DNA from: Gemmatimonadota bacterium
Lineage (GTDB): Bacteria > Latescibacterota > UBA2968 > GCA-2709665
DNA: 64,000 nt
Direction of reading: 5' to 3'
Assembly (NCBI GenBank): GCA_028877215.1
Contig: JAPPFJ010000031.1
Location: 1 to 64,000 of the forward strand
Shown here: positions 17,232 to 26,175 of the stretch, piece by piece
How the letters are laid out: each line of letters opens with the position of its first letter
Numbering within the stretch: the first letter of the stretch is position 1
Made by a program: the position numbers and the translations under genes
Notes under the pieces: generated by a model
The model's input: the letters and a program-made list of their open reading frames with translations, nothing else
Told to the model about the DNA's origin: nothing
Databases searched by the model: none

Positions 17232-18179
17232 GTGGCTTTGAGCGTCGGCATCTACGGCGATACCGGGATGGTCGGCCAGGAACTGGAACGGGTACTGGCG
17301 CATCACGACCGCGCGGCGATCGGCTTCCGGCAGAATTCCAGACGACGGCAAGGCGTCCTGGACGAGTGTGATCTTGTATTCCTGGCCACGAAAGACACCG
17401 AGTCGATGCAGTTCGCGCCGCAGGCACTGGACACGGGAGCAAGAGTTATCGATATGAGCGGCGCTTTCCGGTTGCCGAGGCGCCTGTTCGAATCCGGCTA
17501 CGGGCTGGACCACCGTGCTCCGGAGCTTCTTGAAGAGGCGGTTTACGGCATGCCCGCGCTGTTTGCCGACCGGATTGCCTGCGCGCGGCTTGTTGGTAAT
17601 CCGGGCTGCTATCCAACCAGCGTTATTCTGGCGTTGAAACCGTTGAAGGAAATGGTGCAGGGCGAAGCGACGGTCGTGGCCACTTCGGGAAATTCGGGCG
17701 CCCGCAGAGAGATTGAACAGGAGCCCGACGAGGTCACCTACAGTTTCGGCCGGCGGCACAAACACGTACCGGAGATGGAGTTCTATTCCGGTTTTCGGGT
17801 GAACTTCACGCCTATTGTTCTGCGCTCCGTATTCGCGGGCATCAATGCCAACATACGAATTGAGCTGGCCGACAGTCTGAAGGCATTACACGCGCACGAG
17901 GCCGGCAGACAGCTGGTCGAGGCGATCGCGTATGCTTATACAAGCGAGGACCTTGTCGTTCCCGTGGAGGATTCGGAGGACAAACAGTGGGGTACGCGCG
18001 ACGTCGTCGGCACGCACAAGCTGGCAATCAAGGTGGGTGTGGACGACGGGTTTGCCTATATCTGTGCAATGGAAGACAACCTGGGCAAGGGCGCGGCCAG
18101 CCAGGCGGTCGAGAATATGAACCTGATGTTCGGACTGCCCAGACTCTACGGAATTGACGAAGTTTACAGCACGGGCTGA
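17232..18179 (+). CDS. argC: N-acetyl-gamma-glutamyl-phosphate reductase
   Basis: This 315-residue protein catalyses the NADPH-dependent reduction of N-acetylglutamyl phosphate to the semialdehyde, the third step of arginine synthesis. The Rossmann start GIYGDTGMVGQEL, the catalytic cysteine in VGNPGCYPTS and the late 'DDGFAYICAMEDNLGKGAASQA' are all present. The start is GTG 17232 with GGGAGG ahead of it. A 156-bp gap after argR holds no gene. It is slightly shorter than the usual ~340 residues. Confidence 0.92.
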   Translation: MALSVGIYGDTGMVGQELERVLAHHDRAAIGFRQNSRRRQGVLDECDLVFLATKDTESMQFAPQALDTGARVIDMSGAFRLPRRLFESGYGLDHRAPELLEEAVYGMPALFADRIACARLVGNPGCYPTSVILALKPLKEMVQGEATVVATSGNSGARREIEQEPDEVTYSFGRRHKHVPEMEFYSGFRVNFTPIVLRSVFAGINANIRIELADSLKALHAHEAGRQLVEAIAYAYTSEDLVVPVEDSEDKQWGTRDVVGTHKLAIKVGVDDGFAYICAMEDNLGKGAASQAVENMNLMFGLPRLYGIDEVYSTG

Positions 18180-18232
18180 ACCGTCGGTCAAAATCGACGG
18201 AACACAGCCGCCTTGTAACACGGGAATTTGCG

Positions 18233-19117
18233 ATGGAGCAATTCATTCAGAAAGCCGCCACGCTGGTGGAGGCGTTTCCCTACATTCGCTCGTTTCGGGA
18301 CAAGATCGTCGTTGTGAAATACGGGGGAAGCACGCAGCCTGACGACGGCGGGTCGGACACGATTCTGGCGGATCTGGTGTTCATGGAAACCGTGGGCATG
18401 CGACCCGTGGTCGTGCATGGCGGCGGCAGGGAAATCAGCAGACGCCTGCAGGAAGCCGGACTGGAGTCGAAATGGATCAACGGATTGCGCGTGACCGACG
18501 CGGATTCGATGCAGGTGGTGGAAGACACACTGTTCGGTGTCGTAAACAGAAGGATTGTGGAGGGCATCCGGGCGCTGAACGGATGCGCACACGGCATGTC
18601 CGCAAAGGAAGCCGGCGTCATGCATGTGCGCAGGCATTTTGCGCAGGTGGCGTCCAACGGTACACGTGTGCCGGTGGACATCGGGTTTGTGGGCAACGTA
18701 CACCGGGTGGATCCGGAACCCGTTCGAAGGGTGTGCGCAAAGGAAACGATTCCAGTGATCGCCCCAATCGGCCTCGGTCCCGACGGCAGGAGTTACAACG
18801 TGAACGCGGATACGGCCGCCGGAGAAATCGCGCGAACGCTTCAGGCGGAGAAGCTGGTTTTCCTGACGGACGTAAACGGCATTTTGAGTGACAGCGCCGA
18901 TCCGGAATCCAGGATCTCAACATTGCACGTCAATGACGTGGACAGGCTGATCCGGGACGGTACGGCGAAGGGAGGGATGATTCCAAAGCTCCAGGCTTGC
19001 GTGCGTTCGGTGAGAGGTGGCGTAAATAAGACGCACATTATAGACGGACGCGTTCCCCACGCCCTGTTGCTGGAAGTCTTTACGCGTGAGGGGATCGGCA
19101 CTGAGATTGTCCAATGA
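18233..19117 (+). CDS. argB: Acetylglutamate kinase
   Basis: This 294-residue amino-acid kinase phosphorylates N-acetylglutamate. It has VVVKYGGST, VVHGGGREIS, GLRVTD, NVNADTAAGEIA and the closing GGMIPKLQACVRSV segment. An N-terminal helix before the KYGGS core (EQFIQKAATLVEAFPYI) is typical of arginine-inhibitable forms, so feedback control is plausible. Its end overlaps an open frame of the next gene, although the real argD start lies 54 bp downstream. Confidence 0.95.
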   Translation: MEQFIQKAATLVEAFPYIRSFRDKIVVVKYGGSTQPDDGGSDTILADLVFMETVGMRPVVVHGGGREISRRLQEAGLESKWINGLRVTDADSMQVVEDTLFGVVNRRIVEGIRALNGCAHGMSAKEAGVMHVRRHFAQVASNGTRVPVDIGFVGNVHRVDPEPVRRVCAKETIPVIAPIGLGPDGRSYNVNADTAAGEIARTLQAEKLVFLTDVNGILSDSADPESRISTLHVNDVDRLIRDGTAKGGMIPKLQACVRSVRGGVNKTHIIDGRVPHALLLEVFTREGIGTEIVQ

Positions 19118-19170
19118 AGCGAGATGCGGATCAGGCTGTATTATTTGGTACCCAAAAACCAGGGGAGTGG

Positions 19171-20370
19171 ATGATGGACACAAAAGAAATAATCGATCTT
19201 GAGCAGAACTACATTCTTCAGACCTACGCGCGGCCCGACTTCGTACTGGAGCGCGGAGACGGCGTGCATCTCTTCGACACCGAAGGAAAACGGTATCTGG
19301 ATTTCGTGAGCGGGTTGTCCGTGAATGCACTGGGATACAACAACCCGACCATTGGCGACGCAATCTCGGCACAGGCGCGTAAACTGATCCACGTCTCGAA
19401 CCTCTACCATACGATTCCCGCGCCCCAGTTGGCGAGAATGCTGTGCGAGCGGTCATTCGCGGATCGAGTTTTTTTCTGCAATAGCGGGACCGAGTCCTGG
19501 GAAGCCGCGCTTAAGTTTGCGCGAAAATGGGGGTACATGAATTTCGAGGATCGCGCAAAGTACAAGTTCATTGCGATGAACAACTCGTTTCACGGACGCA
19601 CGATGGGGTCGGTTGCCACGACAGGTCAGCCGAAGTACCACAAAGGCTTCGGACCCTTGCTTCCCGGAGTCTCGTTCGCGGAATTCAACAACCTCGAATC
19701 GGTGGAGCGGTTGGTGGAGGCGGAGACCGTAGCGGTGATCCTGGAGCCCCTGCAGGCCGAAGGCGGTATTCATTCGGCAGACCCGTCGTTCCTCGAAGGG
19801 CTGCGGCAGCTGTGCGATGAGATGAAGATACTGCTGGTGTTCGACGAGATTCAGTCCGGGCTCTGCCGGACCGGGGCCCTGTTCTGTTATGAACACTACG
19901 GCATAACGCCTGACATCATGACGCTGGCCAAGCCCCTTGCCGGGGGCCTGCCGATTGGCGCGACGCTGATGAGCCAGGACGTTGCCGATGCCGTGGAACC
20001 CAGCGACCATGCGGCGACGTTCGGAGCGCATCCGGTCAGTTGCGCCGTGGGCATCGAGGTCTTGGGTCAGCTCTCTGATCCGGGATTCATCGCGGCCGTA
20101 AGGGCGAAGGGCGACCATCTGAATGGCCGGCTGAACGCGCTGATGGAAGAGTACCCAGATAAGATCACCGAGGTCCGCGGCAGGGGGTTGATCGCGGGCG
20201 CCGTGTTGGCCGACGCGCCAGCCGCCGACGTGATGGGCGCGTTCCGTGAGCGGGGAATCCTTGTGTGTGTCGCCGGACCCGACGTGGTTCGCTTTCTGCC
20301 GCCCCTGGTGATCGAACAGGCGAATATCGACCAGGTCATGGACGTGTTCGACGAAATTCTGAAGGGATAG
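19171..20370 (+). CDS. argD: Acetylornithine/succinyl-ornithine aminotransferase family protein
   Basis: This 399-residue class-III aminotransferase has a glycine-rich cofactor-binding region (FFCNSGTESWEAALKFAR), HGRTMGSVATTG, 'LVFDEIQSGLCRTG' and the PLP-lysine motif TLAKPLAGGLPIG. It converts N-acetylglutamate semialdehyde to acetylornithine. ATG 19171 follows an AGGGGAG at 19161-19167, which decides the start over the longer open frame reaching back to 19114. It lies between argB and argG. Confidence 0.92.
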   Translation: MMDTKEIIDLEQNYILQTYARPDFVLERGDGVHLFDTEGKRYLDFVSGLSVNALGYNNPTIGDAISAQARKLIHVSNLYHTIPAPQLARMLCERSFADRVFFCNSGTESWEAALKFARKWGYMNFEDRAKYKFIAMNNSFHGRTMGSVATTGQPKYHKGFGPLLPGVSFAEFNNLESVERLVEAETVAVILEPLQAEGGIHSADPSFLEGLRQLCDEMKILLVFDEIQSGLCRTGALFCYEHYGITPDIMTLAKPLAGGLPIGATLMSQDVADAVEPSDHAATFGAHPVSCAVGIEVLGQLSDPGFIAAVRAKGDHLNGRLNALMEEYPDKITEVRGRGLIAGAVLADAPAADVMGAFRERGILVCVAGPDVVRFLPPLVIEQANIDQVMDVFDEILKG

Positions 20371-20400
20371 CAGGCGGACGACAGGAAAGGAGCGACTGTA

Positions 20401-21654
20401 ATGAAATTGGCGGACATTCGCGGCAAGCGGATTGCGCTGGCGGCCTCCGGCGGGCTTGACAGCTGTACGGTGACGCGCTGGCTGGCAGACCAGGGGGTGG
20501 AGGTGGTGAGCATCACCGCGGATATCGGGCAGCCGGACGAGGACGATATCGAGGATATCGGCCGGCGGATGCTGGCCTGCGGGGCCGTGGATTCGGTCAT
20601 CCTGGATCTGAAGTCGGATCTGGCCGAGGAGGCAATCACCATGCTCCTCGCCAACGCCGTCTACGAGGGCGGGTACTGGAACACGACCGGTCTGGCCCGG
20701 CACGTGACCGCGCAGGGGATACTGGAGGAGATGCAGGTTCGCGATATCGACGTACTCGCGCACGGTGCCACGGGCCGCGGGAACGACCAGGTGCGTTTCC
20801 AGCTCGTCGCCAATATGCTGTCGCCCGCCGTCAAGGTCTATGCGCCATGGCGCGACGACGCGTTCCTGGAGCATTTCGGCGGACGCAGGGAGATGATCGC
20901 CTATTGCCAGGCCCGGAACCTGCCCATTACGGCTACGCAGGAAAAGCCGTATTCGACGGACGCGAATCTGCTGGGGTTGACGCACGAGGCTGGAAAGCTG
21001 GAATATCTCGACGTGGCGGCGGATTTCATCGAACCGGGCATGGGCGTTTTCCCGAAGGACGCGCCGGATCGCCCGGAGACATTCTCCGTCACGCTTGAAG
21101 CAGGGCGTCCCGTACTTGTGAACGGGGAGCCCGTGGATGCCGTATCGGCGATCGCAACGGCAAACGACGTTGCCGGGCGCCACGGCGTGGGCATCGGTAT
21201 CCACACGGTCGAGAATCGTTTCGTGGGCATCAAATCCCGGGGCGTGTACGAAAGCCCGGGGCTCGCATTGCTGGGCGCATGCTACCAGTACCTGCTGCAG
21301 CAGGTGCTCGACAGGCGGTCACGGCGATTCTACGATTCGCTCTCCTCGGTGCTTGCCGAGCAGATCTACCAGGGGTATTATTTCGACCTGTCATCGCAGA
21401 TGATTCGTGGCGCCCTCTCGCCGGTTCGGAAGCTGGCCGAGGGCTCGCTGACCGTTTCGGTATACAAAGGCTCGGTTACGTACCAGTCCTCCGGTGCCGT
21501 GGCGCATTCGCTGTATTCATCCGAGCTGTCCTCGATGGAAGCGATCGGTGATTACGACCATCGGGATTCGGAGGGGTTTCTGAATGTCCTGAGTGTCGGC
21601 GCGAAGGCGTTGAATGCGTCGCGTCAGGTAAATGAAGGGCTGACGAAAAACTGA
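20401..21654 (+). CDS. argG: Argininosuccinate synthase
   Basis: This 417-residue enzyme joins citrulline and aspartate using ATP. The N-terminal pyrophosphatase motif ALAASGGLDS is followed by TADIGQ, EGGYWNTTGLARH, HGATGRGNDQVRF and YSTDANLLGLTHEAG. 'GRHGVGIGIHTVENRFVGIKSRGVYE' matches the synthase active-site region. AAAGGAG lies 9 bases before the ATG. It is the fifth gene of the arg operon. Confidence 0.95.
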   Translation: MKLADIRGKRIALAASGGLDSCTVTRWLADQGVEVVSITADIGQPDEDDIEDIGRRMLACGAVDSVILDLKSDLAEEAITMLLANAVYEGGYWNTTGLARHVTAQGILEEMQVRDIDVLAHGATGRGNDQVRFQLVANMLSPAVKVYAPWRDDAFLEHFGGRREMIAYCQARNLPITATQEKPYSTDANLLGLTHEAGKLEYLDVAADFIEPGMGVFPKDAPDRPETFSVTLEAGRPVLVNGEPVDAVSAIATANDVAGRHGVGIGIHTVENRFVGIKSRGVYESPGLALLGACYQYLLQQVLDRRSRRFYDSLSSVLAEQIYQGYYFDLSSQMIRGALSPVRKLAEGSLTVSVYKGSVTYQSSGAVAHSLYSSELSSMEAIGDYDHRDSEGFLNVLSVGAKALNASRQVNEGLTKN

Positions 21655-21710
21655 GATATCGGGATCGAGTTTCCTCTTCATGGGATACGTCGGCTGTCTG
21701 GGGTAATTCA

Positions 21711-23117
21711 ATGGGCGAATCTGCAAAAAAGCCATGGTCCGGCCGCTTCGACAAGGCGTCGGAGAGTGCAATGGAACAATTCAACGCGTCCATCGGGTTC
21801 GACCGGCGGCTATACAGGGCGGACGTCGCCGGAAGCAGAGCACAGGCCAAGGCTCTGGCGAAGATCGGCGTTATCACGGCACAGGAACTGGACCGCGTCC
21901 TGAAGGGCCTGGACCAGGTCGAAGCGGAAATTGCCGACGGCCGCCTCGCCTTGCACGCACATCTGGAAGACATTCACATGGCGGTGGAGGCGCGGCTGAC
22001 CGAGATCGTGGGAGAAGTTGGCGGCAAGCTCCATACGGGACGCAGCAGGAACGATCAGGTTACGCTGGATGAGCGGCTGTATCTGCGGGAGGCGACTCGG
22101 GTTACCGGTGAAGGCATCAATCGGTTGCAGACCGTTCTGGTGGATTTCGCCGATCGGCACATCGACGTACTGATGCCGGGATATACCCATCTGCAGCAGG
22201 CGCAGCCCGTCCGTCTGTCGCACTATACAATGGCATTGTTCTGGATGCTGGATCGGGACGGGGGGCGATTCGCCGCGTGCGCCGACCGGGCGGATGCCAT
22301 GCCGCTCGGTTCGGGCGCCTTCGCCGGCAGCGCCTTTCCGATCGACCGCAAATTCCTTGCGTCGGAACTGGGTTTCTCGCGGATAACCCCGAATAGTATC
22401 GACGCGGTCAGCGACCGCGACTATCTCCTCGAGTATATGTCCGCAGCGGCAATACTCATGGGCCACCTCAGCAGGTTCTGCGAAGACCTGATCTTGTGGG
22501 CGTCGTCCGAGTTTCAGTTTATCGAACTCGACGAAGCGTATAGCACCGGTTCGAGCATGATGCCGCAGAAGAAGAACCCGGATTCGCTGGAACTGGTGCG
22601 CGGCAAGACGGGGCGGGTGTACGGCAATCTTATGGCGCTGTTAACCGTGATGAAGGGATTGCCTCTGACCTATTCGAAGGATCTTCAGGAGGACAAAGAG
22701 GCCTTCTTCGATACGGTCGATACGGTTCATCAGGTGCTGGGGGTTTTTGCGGGTGCGTGGCAGACAATGACGGTCCGGACCGATCGAATGCGCGAAGCGC
22801 TCGACGGTACCGTCGTGGCGACGGATCTCGCGGATTATCTCGTGAGAAAGGGGCTGCCCTTTCGAGAAACCCACCGGATCGTGGGCAGGCTGGTCCGGAC
22901 GGCCCTGTCGCAGGGACGGCGCCTCGACGAGCTCGACGTGCGGACCCTGCATTCAGAATGCGATCTGTTCGATGCGGACGTGGCGGAGTCGCTTCGCACA
23001 GAGGCCAGTGTCAACCGTCGGGAACTTGAAGGAGGGACGGGCTACGCGGCCGTTGCGGCGCAGATCCGCAGCGGCAGGCAGTTACTGAGCCGGAGAACGC
23101 GGAGAGCGGAAGGGTGA
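21711..23117 (+). CDS. argH: Argininosuccinate lyase
   Basis: This 468-residue member of the fumarase/aspartase superfamily releases arginine and fumarate. The signature GSSMMPQKKNPD is present, as are GRSRNDQVTLDERLYLR, GYTHLQQAQPVRLSHY and the SDRDYLLEYMSAAAILMGHLS segment. The start is ATG 21711, 56 bp after argG. It overlaps the following unknown gene by GTGA. Confidence 0.95.
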   Translation: MGESAKKPWSGRFDKASESAMEQFNASIGFDRRLYRADVAGSRAQAKALAKIGVITAQELDRVLKGLDQVEAEIADGRLALHAHLEDIHMAVEARLTEIVGEVGGKLHTGRSRNDQVTLDERLYLREATRVTGEGINRLQTVLVDFADRHIDVLMPGYTHLQQAQPVRLSHYTMALFWMLDRDGGRFAACADRADAMPLGSGAFAGSAFPIDRKFLASELGFSRITPNSIDAVSDRDYLLEYMSAAAILMGHLSRFCEDLILWASSEFQFIELDEAYSTGSSMMPQKKNPDSLELVRGKTGRVYGNLMALLTVMKGLPLTYSKDLQEDKEAFFDTVDTVHQVLGVFAGAWQTMTVRTDRMREALDGTVVATDLADYLVRKGLPFRETHRIVGRLVRTALSQGRRLDELDVRTLHSECDLFDADVAESLRTEASVNRRELEGGTGYAAVAAQIRSGRQLLSRRTRRAEG

Positions 23118-23749
23118 AGTCCTTCAGTGAACGTGACGTGCGGCGGCACTACGACCTTCTGCAACACGGTCCGGAACTTGGCCTGACACATCTGAAGGCG
23201 ATGGATGGAGACCATGTCATCGGCATTGGGTTGTTCGACAACGAGGCTGATTTCGTTTCGGAGTGCCTGCGGTACAACGGGCTGGGTACGCTATACGTGG
23301 GAGTGAACCCCCGGTCGAGTCGCCTGATGGAGGACTTTGGTGGTTTGCGGAACCGCATGCGCACGCTGTTCATGGACGTGGTTGAGGATGGCGACATCGA
23401 CTTTGTCACCGGAATGGCCGTGGGCGATCCGGATCGGCTCGTCCGACCTCCTCGAGAATTCCTGCGCGACGCCTCGGTGCTTGCGGACGGCGAGATCTTC
23501 TTTCCGCTCGATAAAGCGATGCCGGTATCCCGAGAATCTCTGCAGAAAGTCCGGCGACTGCTGGATGTGTGGCTCTACGGCGAGTGCGTTTCCGACGGGA
23601 TCGACCTGATGCAATTCGTACGGGTTGCGGGAACGGCGGCGCAGGACGATGGATGGTTGAGACGACGGACGGTGTTCAGGAAATTTCGTCCGTACATTAT
23701 GGATGGAATTACCGCTGAGATCGAGGATCTGAAGGACGAACCGGCGTAG
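23114..23749 (+). CDS. Hypothetical protein translationally coupled to argH
   Basis: This 211-residue protein starts with a GTG that overlaps the argH stop codon. The N-terminal half reads like a primase-polymerase or RepA-like fold (LFDNEADFVSECLRYNG, TLYVGVNPR, GLRNRMRTLFMDVV, DIDFVTGMAVGDPD), but I cannot confirm this. The C-terminal part has a helical DVWLYGECVSDGIDLMQFVR. No transmembrane segment or signal peptide is present. Position at the end of the arginine operon suggests an accessory role or chance coupling. I do not recognise the family. Confidence 0.75.
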   Translation: MKSFSERDVRRHYDLLQHGPELGLTHLKAMDGDHVIGIGLFDNEADFVSECLRYNGLGTLYVGVNPRSSRLMEDFGGLRNRMRTLFMDVVEDGDIDFVTGMAVGDPDRLVRPPREFLRDASVLADGEIFFPLDKAMPVSRESLQKVRRLLDVWLYGECVSDGIDLMQFVRVAGTAAQDDGWLRRRTVFRKFRPYIMDGITAEIEDLKDEPA

Positions 23750-23854
23750 CGATCCCGGAGACGGAACTTTGCGTCCGTTGGGGCGTTTACGTGGCAGCGC
23801 AACGCACGGGCCGACCGCGGGCGCGCGGATCGACGACCCGTTTTTTTCGTTATA

Positions 23855-23897
23855 TCGCTCGCGCTCGGGAACTCACCGGTAATTTTAACACAGCTTC
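23855..23897 (+). repeat. E2 element, truncated right end (copy B)
   Basis: TCGCTCGCGCTCGGGAACTC and the 20-base terminal sequence (23878-23897, GGTAATTTTAACACAGCTTC) match the right end of the complete E2 at 55021-55182. The left end is not visible upstream. The right end stops 8 bp short of the AGGGAG ribosome site of the gene starting at 23918. Confidence 0.7.
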
Positions 23898-23917
23898 TCA
23901 CATCCAGGGAGATGGTT

Positions 23918-24973
23918 ATGTTTCGAAAGTCAATCGCTTTGTTATGCGCCAGCTGCGTGCTGTGGACCAGCCTTGTTGGCGCGGGTCAGACGTGGGCGGC
24001 GGAATCGGGCGCTGAAGATGCGGAAATGGCAGAAAGGGATGGCGAAGATCGTCCCAAAACCACCCGGACAATCGAAGCCCTGGAGGATGCCGGCTGGGCC
24101 ATCGTGGATGTGAGGCAGATCGAGGGCAACCTGGTGGTGCTGAGCCCGCTCGTAGGGCCGGAAATCGATCTGGAAGAGAGCAACCGTTACTCCCTGTTCC
24201 AGGGGCGCAGCGTCTATAACGAGAGGGTACCCCTGCGGCTGCTCGATATGGCTGTGCCCGGCATACAGACGGCCTCGTTTCTGAAAAGCGGAGAACGCGT
24301 GATGGTAAGGATCCGGTACCGGTCCGGCCCGAAAATCGCGAACAGGACCGTACCGGTCGGAGACGAGGACGCACTCAGACGACTACGGGAATACGTCGAA
24401 CACTTCGACGAGGTCCGAAAGGGTGAATACAAGATAGGATTTGAATCCAAGTTGCCGGAAGATGCCGAATACCCCAGGTATACCGATCGGAAAATCTCCT
24501 TCGAAGAGCGCCGTCCGCGGGCCGGAATAACGCGCCGGCTTCGCGGCGGAGTCGTGTTGAAGGACGGTGAGCGGATCGAAGGACAGTTATTGCCGGAATA
24601 CGACGACGGGACCATACTGGTACAATCCGGTCTCGACGCCAGGCGGGTCCCGGTGGATGATATCGACCGGGTCCTGTTCCTTCGCGGGAGGCGTTCGACG
24701 AAGCTCGGCACCGCGGTCCGGATGGGTGTCGGGGGCGCCGTATCGGGCGCCTTAGTGGGCGCGTTTGCCGGCTGGCAGTCGAACTCACCGGTCAAAGACA
24801 CAGCGATCCTGTTCGGCGCGATATCGGGCGCGATCGGGTTTTTCACGGGCCTGTTCCGATCCAGTGGCGGCCCTGGCAAACGTGAATTCGTGCTGGGCCC
24901 TGTAGATGACGGTCGTGATCGTAACCCGGACGGTGATGGCGATAAAAAGAAACGCGAACGCTCAGGCAGGTAG
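23918..24973 (+). CDS. Secreted or membrane protein of unknown function, glycine-rich C-terminal hairpin
   Basis: This 351-residue protein has a signal peptide (MFRKSIALLCASC through to TWAAE) and an acidic, highly charged middle. Near the C-terminus two glycine-rich membrane-compatible segments, GVGGAVSGALVGAFAGW and ILFGAISGAIGFFTGLF, resemble a glycine-zipper hairpin. A preceding beta-rich stretch (VVLKDGERIEGQLL, DGTILVQSG, RRVPVDDIDRVLF) looks like a LSm/PRC-like small barrel. AGGGAG decides the start at 23918 rather than 23912. I do not recognise the family; envelope localisation is the safest inference. Confidence 0.7.
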   Translation: MFRKSIALLCASCVLWTSLVGAGQTWAAESGAEDAEMAERDGEDRPKTTRTIEALEDAGWAIVDVRQIEGNLVVLSPLVGPEIDLEESNRYSLFQGRSVYNERVPLRLLDMAVPGIQTASFLKSGERVMVRIRYRSGPKIANRTVPVGDEDALRRLREYVEHFDEVRKGEYKIGFESKLPEDAEYPRYTDRKISFEERRPRAGITRRLRGGVVLKDGERIEGQLLPEYDDGTILVQSGLDARRVPVDDIDRVLFLRGRRSTKLGTAVRMGVGGAVSGALVGAFAGWQSNSPVKDTAILFGAISGAIGFFTGLFRSSGGPGKREFVLGPVDDGRDRNPDGDGDKKKRERSGR

Positions 24974-25078
24974 TCCCACGTCCAATCAGGCGCCGCGAAG
25001 CCCTTCGGTAAATCCGGAGCGTCCGAATGGGCGTGGCTGCGATATGGTTGCACACGGCCTCGCTGCGGGGAGGACGAA

Positions 25079-25600
25079 TTGAGAGTTCTGCCGTATCAGG
25101 ACGCAACACCGGCAATTGACGATTCCGCATTCCTGGCCGACGGAGCGATGCTTGTCGGAAAGGTGGTTGTCGCGTCAGAGGTGAGTATCTGGTTCAATGC
25201 GGTGTTGCGCGGTGACGAGGAGCCGATCCGGATCGGCAAGGGGTCCAATATCCAGGACGGCGCGGTCCTGCATACCGATCCGGGATGTCCCTGTACCGTG
25301 GGCGAGTACGTTACAGTCGGTCACAACGCGATTCTGCATGGGTGTACGGTAGAGCGTGGGGCGACCATCGGGATGGGCGCAACCGTGTTGAACCACGCAC
25401 GGGTCGGCGAGGAATCGCTCGTAGCGGCGAACGCGCTGGTCCTCGAGGGTATGGAGATCCCGTCCCGGATGCTGGCCGCGGGTGTGCCGGCCAGGGTAAA
25501 GCGGGAACTGACGGAGGAGGAGATCGCGCATTTCAGGAAGAATACGGACGGATACGTCAGGAGGAGAGGAATCTACAAGGGACTGGAATCGAGAGATTAG
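25079..25600 (+). CDS. Gamma-carbonic anhydrase family protein
   Basis: This 173-residue left-handed beta-helix protein has hexapeptide repeats. The three zinc histidines typical of the family are present in VLHTD (residue 65) and VGHNAILHG (residues 81 and 86). Most gamma-class homologues bind zinc, and some have weak carbonic anhydrase activity. The start is TTG 25079 behind a strong GGGGAGGA. A terminator follows directly. Confidence 0.88.
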   Translation: MRVLPYQDATPAIDDSAFLADGAMLVGKVVVASEVSIWFNAVLRGDEEPIRIGKGSNIQDGAVLHTDPGCPCTVGEYVTVGHNAILHGCTVERGATIGMGATVLNHARVGEESLVAANALVLEGMEIPSRMLAAGVPARVKRELTEEEIAHFRKNTDGYVRRRGIYKGLESRD

Positions 25601-25618
25601 CTTTGAAACTCGTCGTAG

Positions 25619-25652
25619 GCGGGCTCTATATGATTCGGAGCCCGCTTTTTTT
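25619..25652 (+). terminator. Rho-independent terminator
   Basis: GCGGGCTC (25619-25626) pairs with GAGCCCGC (25638-25645) and is followed by seven T residues. It lies 18 bp after the gamma-carbonic anhydrase stop codon. Confidence 0.92.
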
Positions 25653-25748
25653 ATTCTGTCGGCGGAGCCGATGAGAAAGCCAGTGTGAAGGTGCTCGACC
25701 CGGTACCGCAAACCGGCAGATTGCGGCTGCGAATCGAGGCTGGATACT

Positions 25749-26126
25749 TTGGCACAAGAATCTGACATAACTGAGAGATTCGAACGGGGCATTCGCGAAT
25801 TCAATGCCGGCGACTTCTATGCGTCTCACGACACGTGGGAGGACGTCTGGATGGATGTGCGTGGATCCGAAAGACCCTTTTTTCAGGGCATGATTCAAGT
25901 GGCTGTCGGCTTCTATCACCTGACGTGCGAGAATTATGCGGGCGCGGAACACCTGTTGACCCGGGGCATCCGAAAACTGAAGCCGTACAAACCCGGCCAC
26001 CGGGGAGTCGACACCGAGTGCCTGGTTGGCGAAGCGGAAACAGCGCTGGCGGAGGTCCTCGACGTTCGCGCGGGAAGACGCAAGACCTGCTCTTCGGAAA
26101 TCGCGCCCAGGATTCGACGCGCATGA
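25749..26126 (+). CDS. DUF309 domain-containing protein
   Basis: This 125-residue protein matches DUF309: FNAGDFYASHDTWEDVW, then 'PFFQGMIQVAVGFYHL' and GAEHLLTRGIRKL. The HxxxE-type motif (HDTWE) is the family hallmark. Such proteins are small all-helical factors of unknown function, sometimes assigned metal-binding roles. The start is TTG 25749 with a GAGG upstream. It converges with a GWxTD gene 49 bp downstream. Confidence 0.85.
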   Translation: MAQESDITERFERGIREFNAGDFYASHDTWEDVWMDVRGSERPFFQGMIQVAVGFYHLTCENYAGAEHLLTRGIRKLKPYKPGHRGVDTECLVGEAETALAEVLDVRAGRRKTCSSEIAPRIRRA

Positions 26127-26175
26127 TACTGCCGATAGCAAAGTCAACTCAAAGGGACTTTCGGCCCTTATCCTG

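Noticed and set aside
19453..21204. A 583-codon open frame antisense to argD and argG
   Set aside because: It is the shadow of two well-supported arginine genes in GC-rich DNA; it has no ribosome site and no recognisable domain.
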